The notes below the pieces were generated by a model. It did not search any database, was not told the origin of the DNA, and saw only the letters and a program-made list of their open reading frames with translations. A DNA stretch of 64,000 bases from positions 1-64,000 of the forward strand of contig CASGEP010000007.1 of NCBI GenBank assembly GCA_949300515.1, read 5' to 3'. The stretch's first letter is position 1. Each line of letters begins with the position of its first letter. Source of the DNA: an uncultured bacterium (lineage in GTDB: Bacteria > Cyanobacteriota > Vampirovibrionia > Gastranaerophilales > Gastranaerophilaceae). Made by a program: the position numbers and the translations under genes. This document shows, piece by piece, positions 15,639-26,800 of this stretch.

Positions 15639-17363
15639 ATGGAGCAAATTTATCAAAAACTTAAAACCATTTGCCAAAGACATTCAAGCGTATTGAATGT
15701 AATTATTCTGACGCTTTTTTGTTATTTATTTTTATTTCACAATCTCGGATTTTATCCGCTGATTGACATTGACGAAACAAGATATGTCAATATGTCGCGT
15801 GATATGTATTTTTTGAGGGATTATATCACGCCGTATTTGAATTTTGAAAATTTTCTCGAAAAACCGCCTCTGTATTTTTGGTTTAATGTCATTGCCTACC
15901 ACATATTTAACGACACGGGTATTTTTGTGTCGCGCCTTACAACGGCTATGTGTGCGGCGTTTAGCATATTTTTCACATACTTTTTTGCCTCGAGTGTTAT
16001 GCGCTCAAAATCTTACGGATTAATTTGCGCTTTTGTGCTTCTCTCCTCCGTGTGGTTTCTGCTCTTATCGCACATTGCAATACTTGATATGGGTTTTATG
16101 ACCTTTTCTATGGCTGCAATATACTGTGCAATCTGGAGTGAGTTTGTAAAAGAAGAAAACAAGAAATACTGCTGGTATTTTGCATATTTCTTTATGGCGC
16201 TCTCCGTCCTTGCAAAAGGTTTAATCGGTATTATTATCCCTGCTATGGTAGTATTTTTAAGCTTTCTGGCTTTCAGAAAAACAAAAGAGCTTTTTAAACC
16301 GCTCTACATCATCCCCGGGATTTTAATCTTCCTTCTTGTAAGCGCACCATGGCATATTCTGGTATACAAAGCGCACGGCGCCGTGTGGTTTGGCGACTAT
16401 GTCATCAAACACCACTTTGCAAGGTTTATAGACTCCTCTATGGGTCTTGGAAGAAAACAGCCGTTTTTGTTTTATGTTCCCATTGTTCTTGCAGGTATAA
16501 TGCCCTGGACAATTTCATTTATTTCTCAAATCATAAGAGGGATAAAGTCCGCATACAAAAACTTTAAGGCTGCAAAATCCGTAAAAGTTTGGTTTACATC
16601 GGATACGACAGACAAAAAAATAATCCTTTTTTCGGTAATTTACGCCCTGTCGACTCTTATATTTTTCTCAATATCAAGTTCCAAACTCCCGACATACGCC
16701 CTTGCCATATTTCCGGCGCTTGCGCTTATTATAGGCTATTTCTGGTGGGGATATGTTTGTTTTGATAAATATATCAAAAACATAGAGATATCAAGCATTA
16801 TAACTTTTGTTATCCTGATTTTATCCGGCGTTGTCGGAGCAGCTCTGCTGTATTATCCGCAGGAAATAATGTTTGCGTATATGGACAAAATAAGCGTTTT
16901 CGGACGTTTTGCCTGCTTGTGGCTTATTGTAATGCCTTTAATCGGATTTTTGTGTATTTTAAACAAAAACCGCGCTCTGCTCTTTGTTTCAAACGTCATT
17001 TTTATGCTCGGTACAATAATGATTTCAACCGTGCATGTGCTGCCGATAGTCGCAAGCTACGGACAGGACGAGCTTGAAAAATACGCGGGCATTGCCGCCG
17101 CAGAAAGAAGTAACGAGCTTGTAACGTTTGGTTTTGCAAGAAAATACTCTCTTATGAATAATTACGATAAGAAAATTATTTACATAATTAACGCCGACGA
17201 AAAAGGAGCAGACTCGTTTAAAGACGTTATTGACAGCAAAAAAGACAGGCATGTATATGTAATCGTAAGGAAAGATACATACGATTACTTCAAGCCAAAA
17301 GCTCTGTTCGACGGGCTGGGCGTGGTTGAAAAGGGTAAAAAATACATCCTGCTTGTAAAATAG
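15639..17363 (+). CDS. ArnT/PMT-family membrane glycosyltransferase
   Basis: 574 aa, GT-C fold, about 12 membrane helices. After the first helix comes DIDETRYVNMSRDM, the acidic loop that binds the polyprenyl-phosphate sugar donor in ArnT/PMT enzymes. NFLEKPPLYFWF is the typical 'KPPLYFW' motif, and KLPTYALAIFPALALIIGYFWW the second family signature. It would transfer a sugar from a lipid carrier to lipid A or another periplasmic acceptor. A soluble periplasmic-type tail follows residue 470. The ribosome site AAGGAG precedes the ATG. Confidence 0.88.
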   Translation: MEQIYQKLKTICQRHSSVLNVIILTLFCYLFLFHNLGFYPLIDIDETRYVNMSRDMYFLRDYITPYLNFENFLEKPPLYFWFNVIAYHIFNDTGIFVSRLTTAMCAAFSIFFTYFFASSVMRSKSYGLICAFVLLSSVWFLLLSHIAILDMGFMTFSMAAIYCAIWSEFVKEENKKYCWYFAYFFMALSVLAKGLIGIIIPAMVVFLSFLAFRKTKELFKPLYIIPGILIFLLVSAPWHILVYKAHGAVWFGDYVIKHHFARFIDSSMGLGRKQPFLFYVPIVLAGIMPWTISFISQIIRGIKSAYKNFKAAKSVKVWFTSDTTDKKIILFSVIYALSTLIFFSISSSKLPTYALAIFPALALIIGYFWWGYVCFDKYIKNIEISSIITFVILILSGVVGAALLYYPQEIMFAYMDKISVFGRFACLWLIVMPLIGFLCILNKNRALLFVSNVIFMLGTIMISTVHVLPIVASYGQDELEKYAGIAAAERSNELVTFGFARKYSLMNNYDKKIIYIINADEKGADSFKDVIDSKKDRHVYVIVRKDTYDYFKPKALFDGLGVVEKGKKYILLVK

Positions 17364-17369
17364 CACCTG

Positions 17370-19073
17370 CTAATAAGGAATAACAACACAAAACTCGGTA
17401 CAAAAAGTATCGGGTTTTGTTTTATCCTGTTTTTGAGATGTGAAAAACATCTCTCCTTTGTGTTTTTCTACGATTTTTTTACAAATCGCAAGCCCGAGCC
17501 CCGTTCCTTCGCCCGCTTTTTTTGTTGTGAAACCCGCCTGAAAAATCTTTTTTTTGCTCTTTTCATCAATGCCCAGTCCGTTGTCTTTTATTGAAACGAA
17601 AAGTTTGTTTGCCTGTGCCCTTGTCGTAATTTCAATAGCCGGAGCGTAACCGCCGATTTTTTGCATTTTCTTTTCAAGCGACTGTATGGAGTTCATTAAA
17701 ATATTTAAGAAAACCTGATTAAGCATATTGGGGTAGCACTTTACAGGCTCAAGGGTGTCGTAGTTTTTTATGATTTTTATCCCTTTTTTTGTCTTGTGTT
17801 TCAGCAGGTCAAGTGTCAAATCAAGCTCCTGATTTATGTTTGCCTCCTGCAGAACCATCTCATCAAGCCTTACAAAGCGCTTTAGCGAGCGCACAAGGTT
17901 GGTTATGCGCTTTATCGCTTCCGTATCAATCGAGTTTAACTCCTTTAAAATCTCTCTGTCGATTTCCTCTGATTCATATATTTTCTTTGCTATTTCATTG
18001 TTTGCGCTGATTGAAGCAAGGGGAGTGTTTATTTCATGCGCAACAGAGGCTATAAGTTGACCCAAAGATGCCATTTTTTCCGCATTTATAAGCTGCAGCT
18101 GGGTTTCTTTAAGTTCTTTTATTGCAGCCTCAAGCTCCTCTTTCTTTTTTGTAACCTGATTAAAGAGAATAACCTGAAAAATAGCGCTCGAGATTTGTCC
18201 TGAAATACCGACCAGAAGCTCTTTTTCAATCTCGCTGATTTCTTTTTTGGGCGTAAATATTACAATTATCCCCAGAACCTCCGAGCTTTTTATAATGGGC
18301 ATAATAATACGATTTAGCGGCGCCCTGAGGGGTTCTTTCGAGTCGTTATGCTCTTTCAGGCAAAACTGAAAAGAGTTTTTGCCTTCGTAAATATTTTTTA
18401 AAACATTTTTGTCATAAGAGAGCAGCTCTCCCGTTTGATTTAAAAAAGAGGAGGGGTAAACATACTCGACCCTGAATTTTTCTTTTGTTTCGTTTGCATA
18501 GTAAGCCTTGTGCGCGCCAAATATTATACTCAACTCTTTAAGCGCCGTTTTGATAAGGCTTTTAACGTCCAGCGTTTCCCTGATACTTGTTGATATTCTG
18601 TTTAAAAGCGCCATTTTAAGCGCCTGATTTTGCGCTTTTGAGTTGGTGTTTGAAAATTCAAGATTTTGAATTTTCAAAGCCTCGTTTTCCCTTCTCAGTT
18701 TTTCAAGCTCGAGCTCTTTTGTAACGTCATAAAAATAAACAACTTTGTACTTTTTAAAAGTGAAAGATTTTATGACATAATACAAAAACTTTCGCTCCTC
18801 AAGCTGATAGAGCGCATAAGTCGTAAAGTCGGTATTTGCCCTTATAGCTTCGACAATCGGCGAATAAGACATAAGCTCGCTTGTTTCCAGAAGGCAAATA
18901 TCGCAGTAGAATTTATAATTAATTTTCTTTAGAGCATCCTGACCCAAAGACCCGTCCAAACGGGCGAAAGCCTTTGCAAAAGCCTTATTATAGTGCAAAA
19001 AATTCTCGTTAATATCATAAATTATTACAGGTTCTTTTAAATTATGATAAAAACTTCTTAAAATTTTGCTCAT
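17370..19073 (-). CDS. PAS-GAF sensor histidine kinase
   Basis: 567 aa, cytoplasmic. The N-terminal PAS-like domain contains EPVIIYDINENFLHYNKAF. Then come a coiled coil (about 135-165), a GAF domain (about 165-305), a second coiled coil, HisKA with the phosphorylation site SVAHEINTPLAS, and HATPase motifs N (FLNILMNSIQSL), G1 (DNGLGID), F (IFQAGFTTK) and G2 (GTGLGLAICKKIVEKH). No response regulator is adjacent. The downstream partner may be encoded elsewhere. It is converged upon by the glycosyltransferase gene and follows the MerR-like gene by 16 bp on the same strand. Confidence 0.92.
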   Translation of the reverse strand: MSKILRSFYHNLKEPVIIYDINENFLHYNKAFAKAFARLDGSLGQDALKKINYKFYCDICLLETSELMSYSPIVEAIRANTDFTTYALYQLEERKFLYYVIKSFTFKKYKVVYFYDVTKELELEKLRRENEALKIQNLEFSNTNSKAQNQALKMALLNRISTSIRETLDVKSLIKTALKELSIIFGAHKAYYANETKEKFRVEYVYPSSFLNQTGELLSYDKNVLKNIYEGKNSFQFCLKEHNDSKEPLRAPLNRIIMPIIKSSEVLGIIVIFTPKKEISEIEKELLVGISGQISSAIFQVILFNQVTKKKEELEAAIKELKETQLQLINAEKMASLGQLIASVAHEINTPLASISANNEIAKKIYESEEIDREILKELNSIDTEAIKRITNLVRSLKRFVRLDEMVLQEANINQELDLTLDLLKHKTKKGIKIIKNYDTLEPVKCYPNMLNQVFLNILMNSIQSLEKKMQKIGGYAPAIEITTRAQANKLFVSIKDNGLGIDEKSKKKIFQAGFTTKKAGEGTGLGLAICKKIVEKHKGEMFFTSQKQDKTKPDTFCTEFCVVIPY

Positions 19074-19089
19074 AAACTAATCTTTTGTA

Positions 19090-19767
19090 CTACAGAACAA
19101 AGTCATCAGTGTTCTTTTTTATGTAAAGACCCAAACCCACGGGCTTGTAGCTTGCATTTTCATTTTTTAAACTGAAGTTTTCTTTGTTCAACTCGTTTAA
19201 TCTCTGCCTCAACGCTTCGTTTTCGGTTTTGGAGCGTATTAACTCAACAATAACTTCGTCCAGTCCGTCCATTTTTTCGCTTAAGACATCGGAAATCTTT
19301 GAAACAATATTATTTTCCAGATTTTCAAGCTTTGCGCTGACGTCCAGAGCCTGATAAGATGCTAAAGATGCAACTGCGTTTTCTTTGTTATATCTTGATT
19401 TTGCGCGAGTTAAAAAATTACCTTCGCTTAAATTAACAACAGATGCGTCGAAATCCTGTCCTTTCATTTTTTCCTCACGCTTATTTAACTTCATACGCTC
19501 AACAACTCTATCCACCTTTTCTTTTTTAACGTCACGAACCGAGCGTGTGTGTTCGTAGAGTTCCTTTACCTTTTTCAGCACGTCTATATCGCTTTTTGAA
19601 AAATATACGTTTCCAAAGCCGTCTTTTTTAGGCTTTAAACAAGCTTTTTGACACCAGCTGGACACTTGAGCCGCGCTCGTGTTTAAAATCTCCTCCAGCT
19701 GATTTGCGTTAACAATTTCTTCAACGCCGTTGTCTTGTGTTGTTTGATTGGCTGTATAACTTCCCAC
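19090..19767 (-). CDS. MerR-like DNA-binding protein with coiled coil
   Basis: 225 aa. The N-terminal region (VNANQLEEILNTSAAQVSSWCQKACLKPKKDGFGNVYFSKSDIDVLKKVKEL) has the layout of a MerR winged helix: helix-turn-helix, wing, then a 'Y-x-x-x-D' helix. A long charged segment and a C-terminal coiled coil (about 140-205) follow, which could mediate dimerisation. There is no effector-binding domain. The start is GTG with GAGGA about 10 nt upstream. It probably shares an operon with the histidine kinase gene. Confidence 0.65.
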   Translation of the reverse strand: MGSYTANQTTQDNGVEEIVNANQLEEILNTSAAQVSSWCQKACLKPKKDGFGNVYFSKSDIDVLKKVKELYEHTRSVRDVKKEKVDRVVERMKLNKREEKMKGQDFDASVVNLSEGNFLTRAKSRYNKENAVASLASYQALDVSAKLENLENNIVSKISDVLSEKMDGLDEVIVELIRSKTENEALRQRLNELNKENFSLKNENASYKPVGLGLYIKKNTDDFVL

Positions 19768-19900
19768 CTTGATAAATTCCTCAAAAACTAGATACCAATA
19801 TTATAAATTAAATTTTTTAAAAAAGCAGTTTTATTATTTAATTTTTACAAAAATTGTAATATAATTTTAAAAGTATTACAGTTAGTGGGTTTTAGTAATA

Positions 19901-20524
19901 ATGAAGCTTAAAAAAGGGTATTTTATAACCTTTGAAGGAATTGACGGTTGCGGAAAAACAACCCAGATAGAGCTCTTGGACAATTGGCTTAAAAGCCTCG
20001 GCAAAGAAACGCTTTTAACGCTCGAGCCCGGGGGAAGCAATCTGGGAAAAGATTTAAGACAGATACTCCTTCACTATGAAAAGCCCGTCGCGGACACGGC
20101 GGAGATGTTTTTATACCTTGCAGACAGGGCGCAGCACGTAAATAATGTAATAATGCCCGCACTTTGCGAAGGCAAAATTGTTCTGTGCGACAGGTACACG
20201 GACTCAACCGCGGCTTATCAGGGCTATGCCAGAGGGTGCGATATTAATCAAATAAACATGTTGAATGATATTGCAACAGGTAATCTGCAAAGTGATTTGA
20301 CCATTGTTTTTGATATTGACGTTCAAACGGCGCAATTGCGCCTCGGAAAAACAAAAGACAGACTTGAAAAAGAGAGTGTCGACTTTCATACAAAAGTTAA
20401 AAACGGCTATCTTGAGCTTAGCAGGCTCTACCCTCAAAGAATTAAAACGGTAAACGCCAACAGGACGATTAAGGAAATATTTTCAGATGTTAAGAAACTT
20501 GTCGGAGAGCTTTTAAATATATGA
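19901..20524 (+). CDS. tmk: thymidylate kinase
   Basis: 207 aa. Phosphorylates dTMP to dTDP. P-loop FEGIDGCGKTTQ, then LTLEPGGSNLGKDLR, YLADRAQHV and the signature VLCDRYTDSTAAYQGYARG. Its ATG follows a TATAAT-containing AT-rich region, and its stop overlaps the next gene's ATG by 4 nt. Confidence 0.95.
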   Translation: MKLKKGYFITFEGIDGCGKTTQIELLDNWLKSLGKETLLTLEPGGSNLGKDLRQILLHYEKPVADTAEMFLYLADRAQHVNNVIMPALCEGKIVLCDRYTDSTAAYQGYARGCDINQINMLNDIATGNLQSDLTIVFDIDVQTAQLRLGKTKDRLEKESVDFHTKVKNGYLELSRLYPQRIKTVNANRTIKEIFSDVKKLVGELLNI

Positions 20525-22233
20525 AAAAAATTATAATATCTCTTTTTGTATTTTTTGTACTTGTTTCAAAAGCATGCTGCGCCGAGATAATGGACGGTAT
20601 AAAACTTTTGAATTCAAACAAACTCAACAGCGCATGTGAGTTTTTTAAAAACTATACCGACAATCACCCCAATGACCCCGACGGACACTACTGGCTCGGG
20701 CTGTGCTACAAACGCGCGGGGCAAAATGAACTCAGCGCATATCACCTGCAGAAGTCTTTTGACCTGTCGCAAACAATTGAAGAAATAGACATTGTAGAGC
20801 CTGCCGGTTTTAACAATCAAAACGACTATCTTGACATAGCACTTATGTATCTTGAAAACGGCGAGTATGACAAAGCGCACACTTATTGTGATATGACAAT
20901 AAAATTAAACCCTAAAAACGCTCAGGCTTATGTTATGAGGTCTAAAATTTTTCTTGCACAAAATGATAACGATAACGCCCGAAGCGCCGCAATACGCGCA
21001 ATTCAATATGATAACGAGCTTTTAGACAGCGAAATTGCCAGACGTTTTGATATTGCGGAAGTTCCGCCTTTTGACTTTGAATACTACAACTCTCAGGGGG
21101 TGGAAAACTTTTATCGCGGAGAAATCGAGGCTGCAATAACCTGTTTTAAAAAATCTCTCGATATGAATTTTAAAAATGTTGTTGCGCTGAACAATCTGGC
21201 AAAAGCCTACATAAAGCTCCAAAATTATGACGAGGCAAAATCCGCCCTTAAAAAAGCAAGAGTCCTGAGCCCGAAGTATTTTGATACGTACTTAAATCTG
21301 GCTCACATTGCAAAACTTGAGAGCAGTGCAGCCGATATCGGCAGTTTTGCCAGAAAAAAATATTTAAAAGAGCAGCAAAAATATCTGAAATCAGCAATAG
21401 ATGCAAACCCCAACGACAAAAGAGCCTATCTTGAAGCGGGCAGCTATTATTTAGAACAAAAAGACTACGAAAATGCAATTAAAAACTTTGAAACAGCCCT
21501 TGTTTACGATGATGAATATTACGAGGCGTATTTAGGTCTTGCGGTTTCATACCTTGAGTCGGGCAACTCTCAAAAAGCACTTCTGGCGCTGAGAAATGCC
21601 GGCGCGCTAAATTCAAAGTCGGACGAGATTTCTTATTATCTTGCAAAAATGTGCCTTTTGGAAGAAAGATATGACGAGGCAAAAGACTATCTTGAAGATG
21701 CGCTTTCAAAGGCGCAAAATCCGCAATATTACCTTGAAATGGGAAAAATTTATTACTATAAAAACGACTATGCAAGTGCGATTGACAGCTTTAAAAGTGC
21801 AATGTCGCACGATGTCAGGCTGAAAAACACGGCGGAGTTGCACAATTATCTGGGTCTTTGCTATTATCATACAAAAGAGCTGAAAAAAGCGCTCGACAAC
21901 CTTGTTAGGGCAAACGAGCTTGAACCCGATAACGTGATTTATATGTACAATTTATCTCTGGTCTATAAAACCACAAGACAGGATAATTTATACGATAAGG
22001 TTTACAAAAAAATATTAAGCTTTAACCCCAAAACCGCACAGGATTTTATAAATCTCAGCACAATTTACTACGACAGGGGTCAAAGCGACGTCGCAAGGAC
22101 ACTTTTGGATGAAGGTATAAGGAAAATGCCGGAGCAAAAGGCTCTCTACAGCGCAAAATTAAAGCTTTTAAAATCCCTTGGCGACACACAGGGCGAAGAA
22201 AAACTTAAAGAGCTTATGGAAAAACTTTTTTAG
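20521..22233 (+). CDS. exported TPR-repeat protein
   Basis: 570 aa with a signal peptide (residues 1-21, ending KACCA). The rest is about 12-14 tetratricopeptide repeats, e.g. LDIALMYLENGEYDKAHTYCDMTIKLNPKN, NNLAKAYIKLQNYDEAKSALKKARVLSPKY and AELHNYLGLCYYHTKELKKALDNLVRANELEPDN. It is probably a periplasmic or membrane-associated scaffold. It is translationally coupled to tmk (ATGA overlap) and ends before a shared bidirectional terminator. Confidence 0.83.
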   Translation: MKKIIISLFVFFVLVSKACCAEIMDGIKLLNSNKLNSACEFFKNYTDNHPNDPDGHYWLGLCYKRAGQNELSAYHLQKSFDLSQTIEEIDIVEPAGFNNQNDYLDIALMYLENGEYDKAHTYCDMTIKLNPKNAQAYVMRSKIFLAQNDNDNARSAAIRAIQYDNELLDSEIARRFDIAEVPPFDFEYYNSQGVENFYRGEIEAAITCFKKSLDMNFKNVVALNNLAKAYIKLQNYDEAKSALKKARVLSPKYFDTYLNLAHIAKLESSAADIGSFARKKYLKEQQKYLKSAIDANPNDKRAYLEAGSYYLEQKDYENAIKNFETALVYDDEYYEAYLGLAVSYLESGNSQKALLALRNAGALNSKSDEISYYLAKMCLLEERYDEAKDYLEDALSKAQNPQYYLEMGKIYYYKNDYASAIDSFKSAMSHDVRLKNTAELHNYLGLCYYHTKELKKALDNLVRANELEPDNVIYMYNLSLVYKTTRQDNLYDKVYKKILSFNPKTAQDFINLSTIYYDRGQSDVARTLLDEGIRKMPEQKALYSAKLKLLKSLGDTQGEEKLKELMEKLF

Positions 22234-22267
22234 AGGCAAATAAAAACTCTGCGGAGGATAAATATTG

Positions 22268-22305
22268 AAAAACCGCCCGAGCACAAAGCACGGACGGTTT
22301 TATTA
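22268..22305. terminator. bidirectional terminator
   Basis: AAACCGCCCGAGC-acaaa-GCACGGACGGTTT, 11 of 13 positions pair, followed by TTATT. It lies between the ends of two convergent genes. Confidence 0.75.
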
Positions 22306-22316
22306 TAAGCTTTAAA

Positions 22317-23966
22317 CTAGGCGTTTGCCTCTTTAATAACGGCTTCAAGAGCTTCAAGCGCATCGTCGGGAAGTTTGTCAATTCCCGCTTTTTCGACTTC
22401 TCTTGATTTAACAAACTCGATACGATCCTGCATACGCGCAACGAACTGTTTTGCGTATTCTTTATCGCTAAATGAAGCATCAAAGCCTTCAATGTCCATA
22501 ATCTCAATATCAGAGAATTTTTCCCATTTATGGAATTTTGCACTTCCTTCAACAATTGCTTCAATAATGCCCAGAGTGTGCTTAGGCTGCACTTTTTTGC
22601 CCATAAATTCACCCGTATTTAAGATGTAGCAGTCAACTCCGTCTTTAATAAGCTGTTTAAACCTTGTGTAATCCATCTCAAGAGGATAAACCCTGAAGGG
22701 GTTCGCGTAAGGTTCAACTACAAGAGCATTGGGATCAACGCCTTTTGCAAGTCTTTCCGCGCTTGAGCGTTTTGTAGCAAGTGTTGCACCCATTGCCGAG
22801 CCGAGCGATGCGCCCGATAACTTAAGGACCGGGGGAATTGTAGGATCTTTCATAAGCCAGAAAATAGCGTTAATAGGTTCGTCAATCCTATCCACGCGGT
22901 TTGGCGACCAGAGTTTTGACTTAACCGCGCGCCCGTTGCCGTTTCTGATATCTTCCGTAATAGAGTATACTTTTCCGTCCGCCCCCTGAATTGCGCCCGC
23001 GTTTTGCTGGGTCAAAATGTATTTATTATCATCGCAGCCCATCGGATAATCTGCCGTTTTGTCAAAATAAGCGGGCTCAAGAGCGATTGTGTATTTATCA
23101 TGAACGTTAATTACAAAAGCGTCATCATGAAGCACCGTGATATTATATTTATTGTTGTGTTTAGCGTGGGTAATTGTTGATTTACCCGAGCCTGAAAGAC
23201 CAAAAACTGCAACCTGGAAGGATTTTCCGCCGTCAAGATTGTAGCGTTTCATACCGCCGTGGCATGAAGCGTATCCGTTTCGTGCGGCACAGCCCCAGGC
23301 AAGGGTAAGAGTTCCTTTTTTGTGTTCGCCGAAATATCTCATACCCAAAATCGCCGCACAGTTGTGTTCGGGGTCAAAGAAGGTTAAACCGTAAGGAAAA
23401 TCAGGGTGTGACCAGTCGGGATCAGAGAATACAAAAATATCTCCGTCGGGCAATTTTCTTGAATTTTCGTACATATTCGCATAGCATTCGTTGATGTATT
23501 GGAAATTTAACATCCAGGAATACATAATATTTTCAAAGCCTTCGGGGATTAGAAGGTGCGCTTTTACCATAAAATCTTGCTCTAAGCCCACAATAGCTTC
23601 CGTTTTATACATTAATCTGTCGCGGGTATTGTACACCGCTTCGCGGATAATCGGCAGCAGATAAGCCAAATCACAGTTTGGTTCACCGACTATTTTTCTT
23701 GCAGCCGCGCAGCGCCCTACAACCGTGCCGTCGTTAAACAAAAGCTGGTTTGCACCCTTGGGCAGTCCGATTTTTTCGGGCATATATACGGGCATGCCCG
23801 TAAGTTCAATTGTTCCGGGGCTGTTTTTAGCCAGTTTATATGCTTCTGATACTGTTTTTACATCTTCAACATTGTTACCGTAGAAAGGAGCAGTAATTGT
23901 TGCACGTGCGGCAGAATAGAGTTTTTTCAGCTCATCTGAATTTGTAAAATACTCAACTGTTGACAT
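22317..23966 (-). CDS. pckA: phosphoenolpyruvate carboxykinase (ATP)
   Basis: 549 aa. Interconverts oxaloacetate and PEP using ATP. Visible are the substrate-binding RDRLMYKTE region, GMRYFGEHKKGTLTLAWGCAARNGYASCHGG, the kinase P-loop VFGLSGSGKST, the metal motif LHDDAFVIN and LWSPNRVDRIDEPINAIFWLM. The length is near the usual 530-540. It is divergent from ahcY. Confidence 0.93.
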   Translation of the reverse strand: MSTVEYFTNSDELKKLYSAARATITAPFYGNNVEDVKTVSEAYKLAKNSPGTIELTGMPVYMPEKIGLPKGANQLLFNDGTVVGRCAAARKIVGEPNCDLAYLLPIIREAVYNTRDRLMYKTEAIVGLEQDFMVKAHLLIPEGFENIMYSWMLNFQYINECYANMYENSRKLPDGDIFVFSDPDWSHPDFPYGLTFFDPEHNCAAILGMRYFGEHKKGTLTLAWGCAARNGYASCHGGMKRYNLDGGKSFQVAVFGLSGSGKSTITHAKHNNKYNITVLHDDAFVINVHDKYTIALEPAYFDKTADYPMGCDDNKYILTQQNAGAIQGADGKVYSITEDIRNGNGRAVKSKLWSPNRVDRIDEPINAIFWLMKDPTIPPVLKLSGASLGSAMGATLATKRSSAERLAKGVDPNALVVEPYANPFRVYPLEMDYTRFKQLIKDGVDCYILNTGEFMGKKVQPKHTLGIIEAIVEGSAKFHKWEKFSDIEIMDIEGFDASFSDKEYAKQFVARMQDRIEFVKSREVEKAGIDKLPDDALEALEAVIKEANA

Positions 23967-24024
23967 AAAATATTCTCCTATTACTATATGCGCGCTAAAT
24001 TTGCATAAATTTCCATTTTCTATG

Positions 24025-24053
24025 TTACCACAAACATTTTTTTATGATACAAT
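24025..24053 (+). promoter_or_regulatory. putative ahcY promoter
   Basis: TTACCA (24025-24030), a 17-nt spacer and TACAAT (24048-24053), 29 nt before the ATG. The short leader leaves no room for an SAH riboswitch. Confidence 0.45.
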
Positions 24054-24079
24054 TTTTATCGATTACAGTATGAGGTTAA

Positions 24080-25354
<1,275 letters not shown>

Positions 25355-25370
25355 GAACAGTTTTATAAAT

Positions 25371-25405
25371 AAGGCGCCGACTGTTTTTGCGTGCGGCGCC
25401 TTTAA
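25371..25405 (+). terminator. ahcY terminator
   Basis: AAGGCGCCG...CGGCGCCTT hairpin followed by a T/A-rich run, 16 bp after the stop codon. Confidence 0.8.
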
Positions 25406-25466
25406 ATTAAAAAAGCTGTTGCCAAAGCCGCGCCTTGTAGTTATAAGTTAAACAATCGGAGGGATT

Positions 25467-25871
25467 ATGAAAAAAATTTTAGCTGCCATGTTATTTTTCG
25501 GATGTTTAAGCTGTGCCAACGCTCAAAATTTAAGCGTGTCCGACGATGTTGCAAAAGTTGCGCCGCAGCAGCAGACAATTGAATACTACAACAATCTGTG
25601 TGAACAAAAAGTACAGGCAAACTGGCAAAAATCAGACATAAAACATGATGAAGCCACAATTAAAATAACTTTTAAAACTTTGCAGGACGGAAGTGTCGAG
25701 GATATAGAAATACAAACGCCTTCGCAATATGAGCAAAATAATCAGGCTGCGATAAAAGCAATCGAGGATGCAGCGCCTTTTGATGCCATTCCTGCCGAAC
25801 TAAACGCTCAATATGCACAGCACACAATGTTTTTCCCTTGCAAAAGATTTGCACAACTGAAAACATTTTAG
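25467..25871 (+). CDS. exported TonB C-terminal-like small protein
   Basis: 134 aa with a signal peptide (about 1-19, ending SCANA). The mature part (YNNLCEQKVQANWQK...IKITFKTLQDGSVEDIEIQTPS...NNQAAIKAIEDAAPFDAIPAEL) matches the TonB/TolA C-terminal fold: a helix, then strands carrying a 'G-V---I---S' pattern and an 'A--A---A-PF--LP' helix. It probably works in the periplasm. Ribosome site GGAGG. A lone domain without a membrane anchor is unusual for TonB but common among TonB_C family proteins. Confidence 0.65.
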   Translation: MKKILAAMLFFGCLSCANAQNLSVSDDVAKVAPQQQTIEYYNNLCEQKVQANWQKSDIKHDEATIKITFKTLQDGSVEDIEIQTPSQYEQNNQAAIKAIEDAAPFDAIPAELNAQYAQHTMFFPCKRFAQLKTF

Positions 25872-25887
25872 GGGTTTAAATTAAAAA

Positions 25888-26181
25888 TCAGTCAAAAACA
25901 ATTTGAATGTTTTGTTTTTGTTCATCTGCGCTCGGGGCGAGCTTTTTGTACATATAAAGCGGTACCGGCTTATTTGTCGTTTTTCTCTGGGAAATTTTAT
26001 CATCAAAGTCATTTTTCTCAACAACATAAAGCTGCTTTACAAAAGTTTCACTGTTTTGAACTTCTGAGGGCATTTCATCGAACTGCGCGCTTATAATCAG
26101 TTTTTCTTTTGCAATAGCGCTGTAAGCGCCTGCGTAAATACTAAAGAGCACCATAAGTGCAAATGCGCAAGTTTTTTTCAT
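25888..26181 (-). CDS. small exported protein, unknown
   Basis: 97 aa with a signal peptide (about 1-24, ending YSAIA). The mature part is short, charged and lysine-rich with no recognised domain. It is convergent with the TonB-like gene, 16 bp away. Confidence 0.6.
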   Translation of the reverse strand: MKKTCAFALMVLFSIYAGAYSAIAKEKLIISAQFDEMPSEVQNSETFVKQLYVVEKNDFDDKISQRKTTNKPVPLYMYKKLAPSADEQKQNIQIVFD

Positions 26182-26282
26182 AACAAAATCTTTCTTCTTT
26201 CACTACCTTCTTATATATATAAATCCCCGTAATTAAAAATAATCACAGGGATTTACAAAATTATTTACTAAAGTTAATATTT

Positions 26283-26702
26283 TTAGTAGCCGAGAGCTTT
26301 TAATTTTGCATCATAGATTTTATTTATGTTGTCTTTTCTTGTGTTCAGTGATTGAAGCTGTCTTTCGTACGCTCTCAATTTGATTGTTTTTTGCGTTTGC
26401 AGCATTGTTTTGTCGCTGTTTACTTCTTTGATGTTCTTTTCGACTTCGTCGATTTCACTCTCAACAGGAGCCAGAGCTTCTTTTCTTTGTTTTTCTATTT
26501 CGCTTTTCTTAGCTTTGTTTTGTTCTTGTCTTTGTTTTTGAGCAGCTTCTTTTTGAGCTTGAATATCTTGTTTTGCAGCGTTTTTAACAGCGTTTAAGTC
26601 GCTTTTTACCGCATCTTTAAATGCACTGCCAAAACTTGTTGCCGCAAAAACGGAACTAACGCTCATACATAGTGCAAGTGCTAAACCCAGATATTTTTTC
26701 AT
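26283..26702 (-). CDS. exported coiled-coil protein
   Basis: 139 aa with a signal peptide (1-20, ending SVFAA). The mature part is one long charged helix (about 45-135) rich in K, E, Q and A, like small periplasmic coiled-coil proteins. No OmpH/Skp signature is certain. GGAGTG lies about 8 nt before the ATG. It ends GY. Confidence 0.65.
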   Translation of the reverse strand: MKKYLGLALALCMSVSSVFAATSFGSAFKDAVKSDLNAVKNAAKQDIQAQKEAAQKQRQEQNKAKKSEIEKQRKEALAPVESEIDEVEKNIKEVNSDKTMLQTQKTIKLRAYERQLQSLNTRKDNINKIYDAKLKALGY

Positions 26703-26764
26703 AAAACAACACTCCTTTTTAACTACCCCCTAATGATAGCACTAAAAAATATTGTTGTAAACCG

Positions 26765-26800
26765 AAAAAGAGCTGCAAGTTTGTACGTTGCCGCTCTTTC
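26765..26800 (-). terminator. orphan terminator-like hairpin
   Basis: Inverted repeat AAAGAGC-t-GCAA...TTGC-c-GCTCTTT; on the minus strand it ends in GCTCTTTTT. It lies upstream, not downstream, of the minus-strand gene at 26283-26702, and no minus-strand gene is seen in 26801-27006. It could close a small RNA. The rest of the 305-bp gap shows nothing else. Confidence 0.4.
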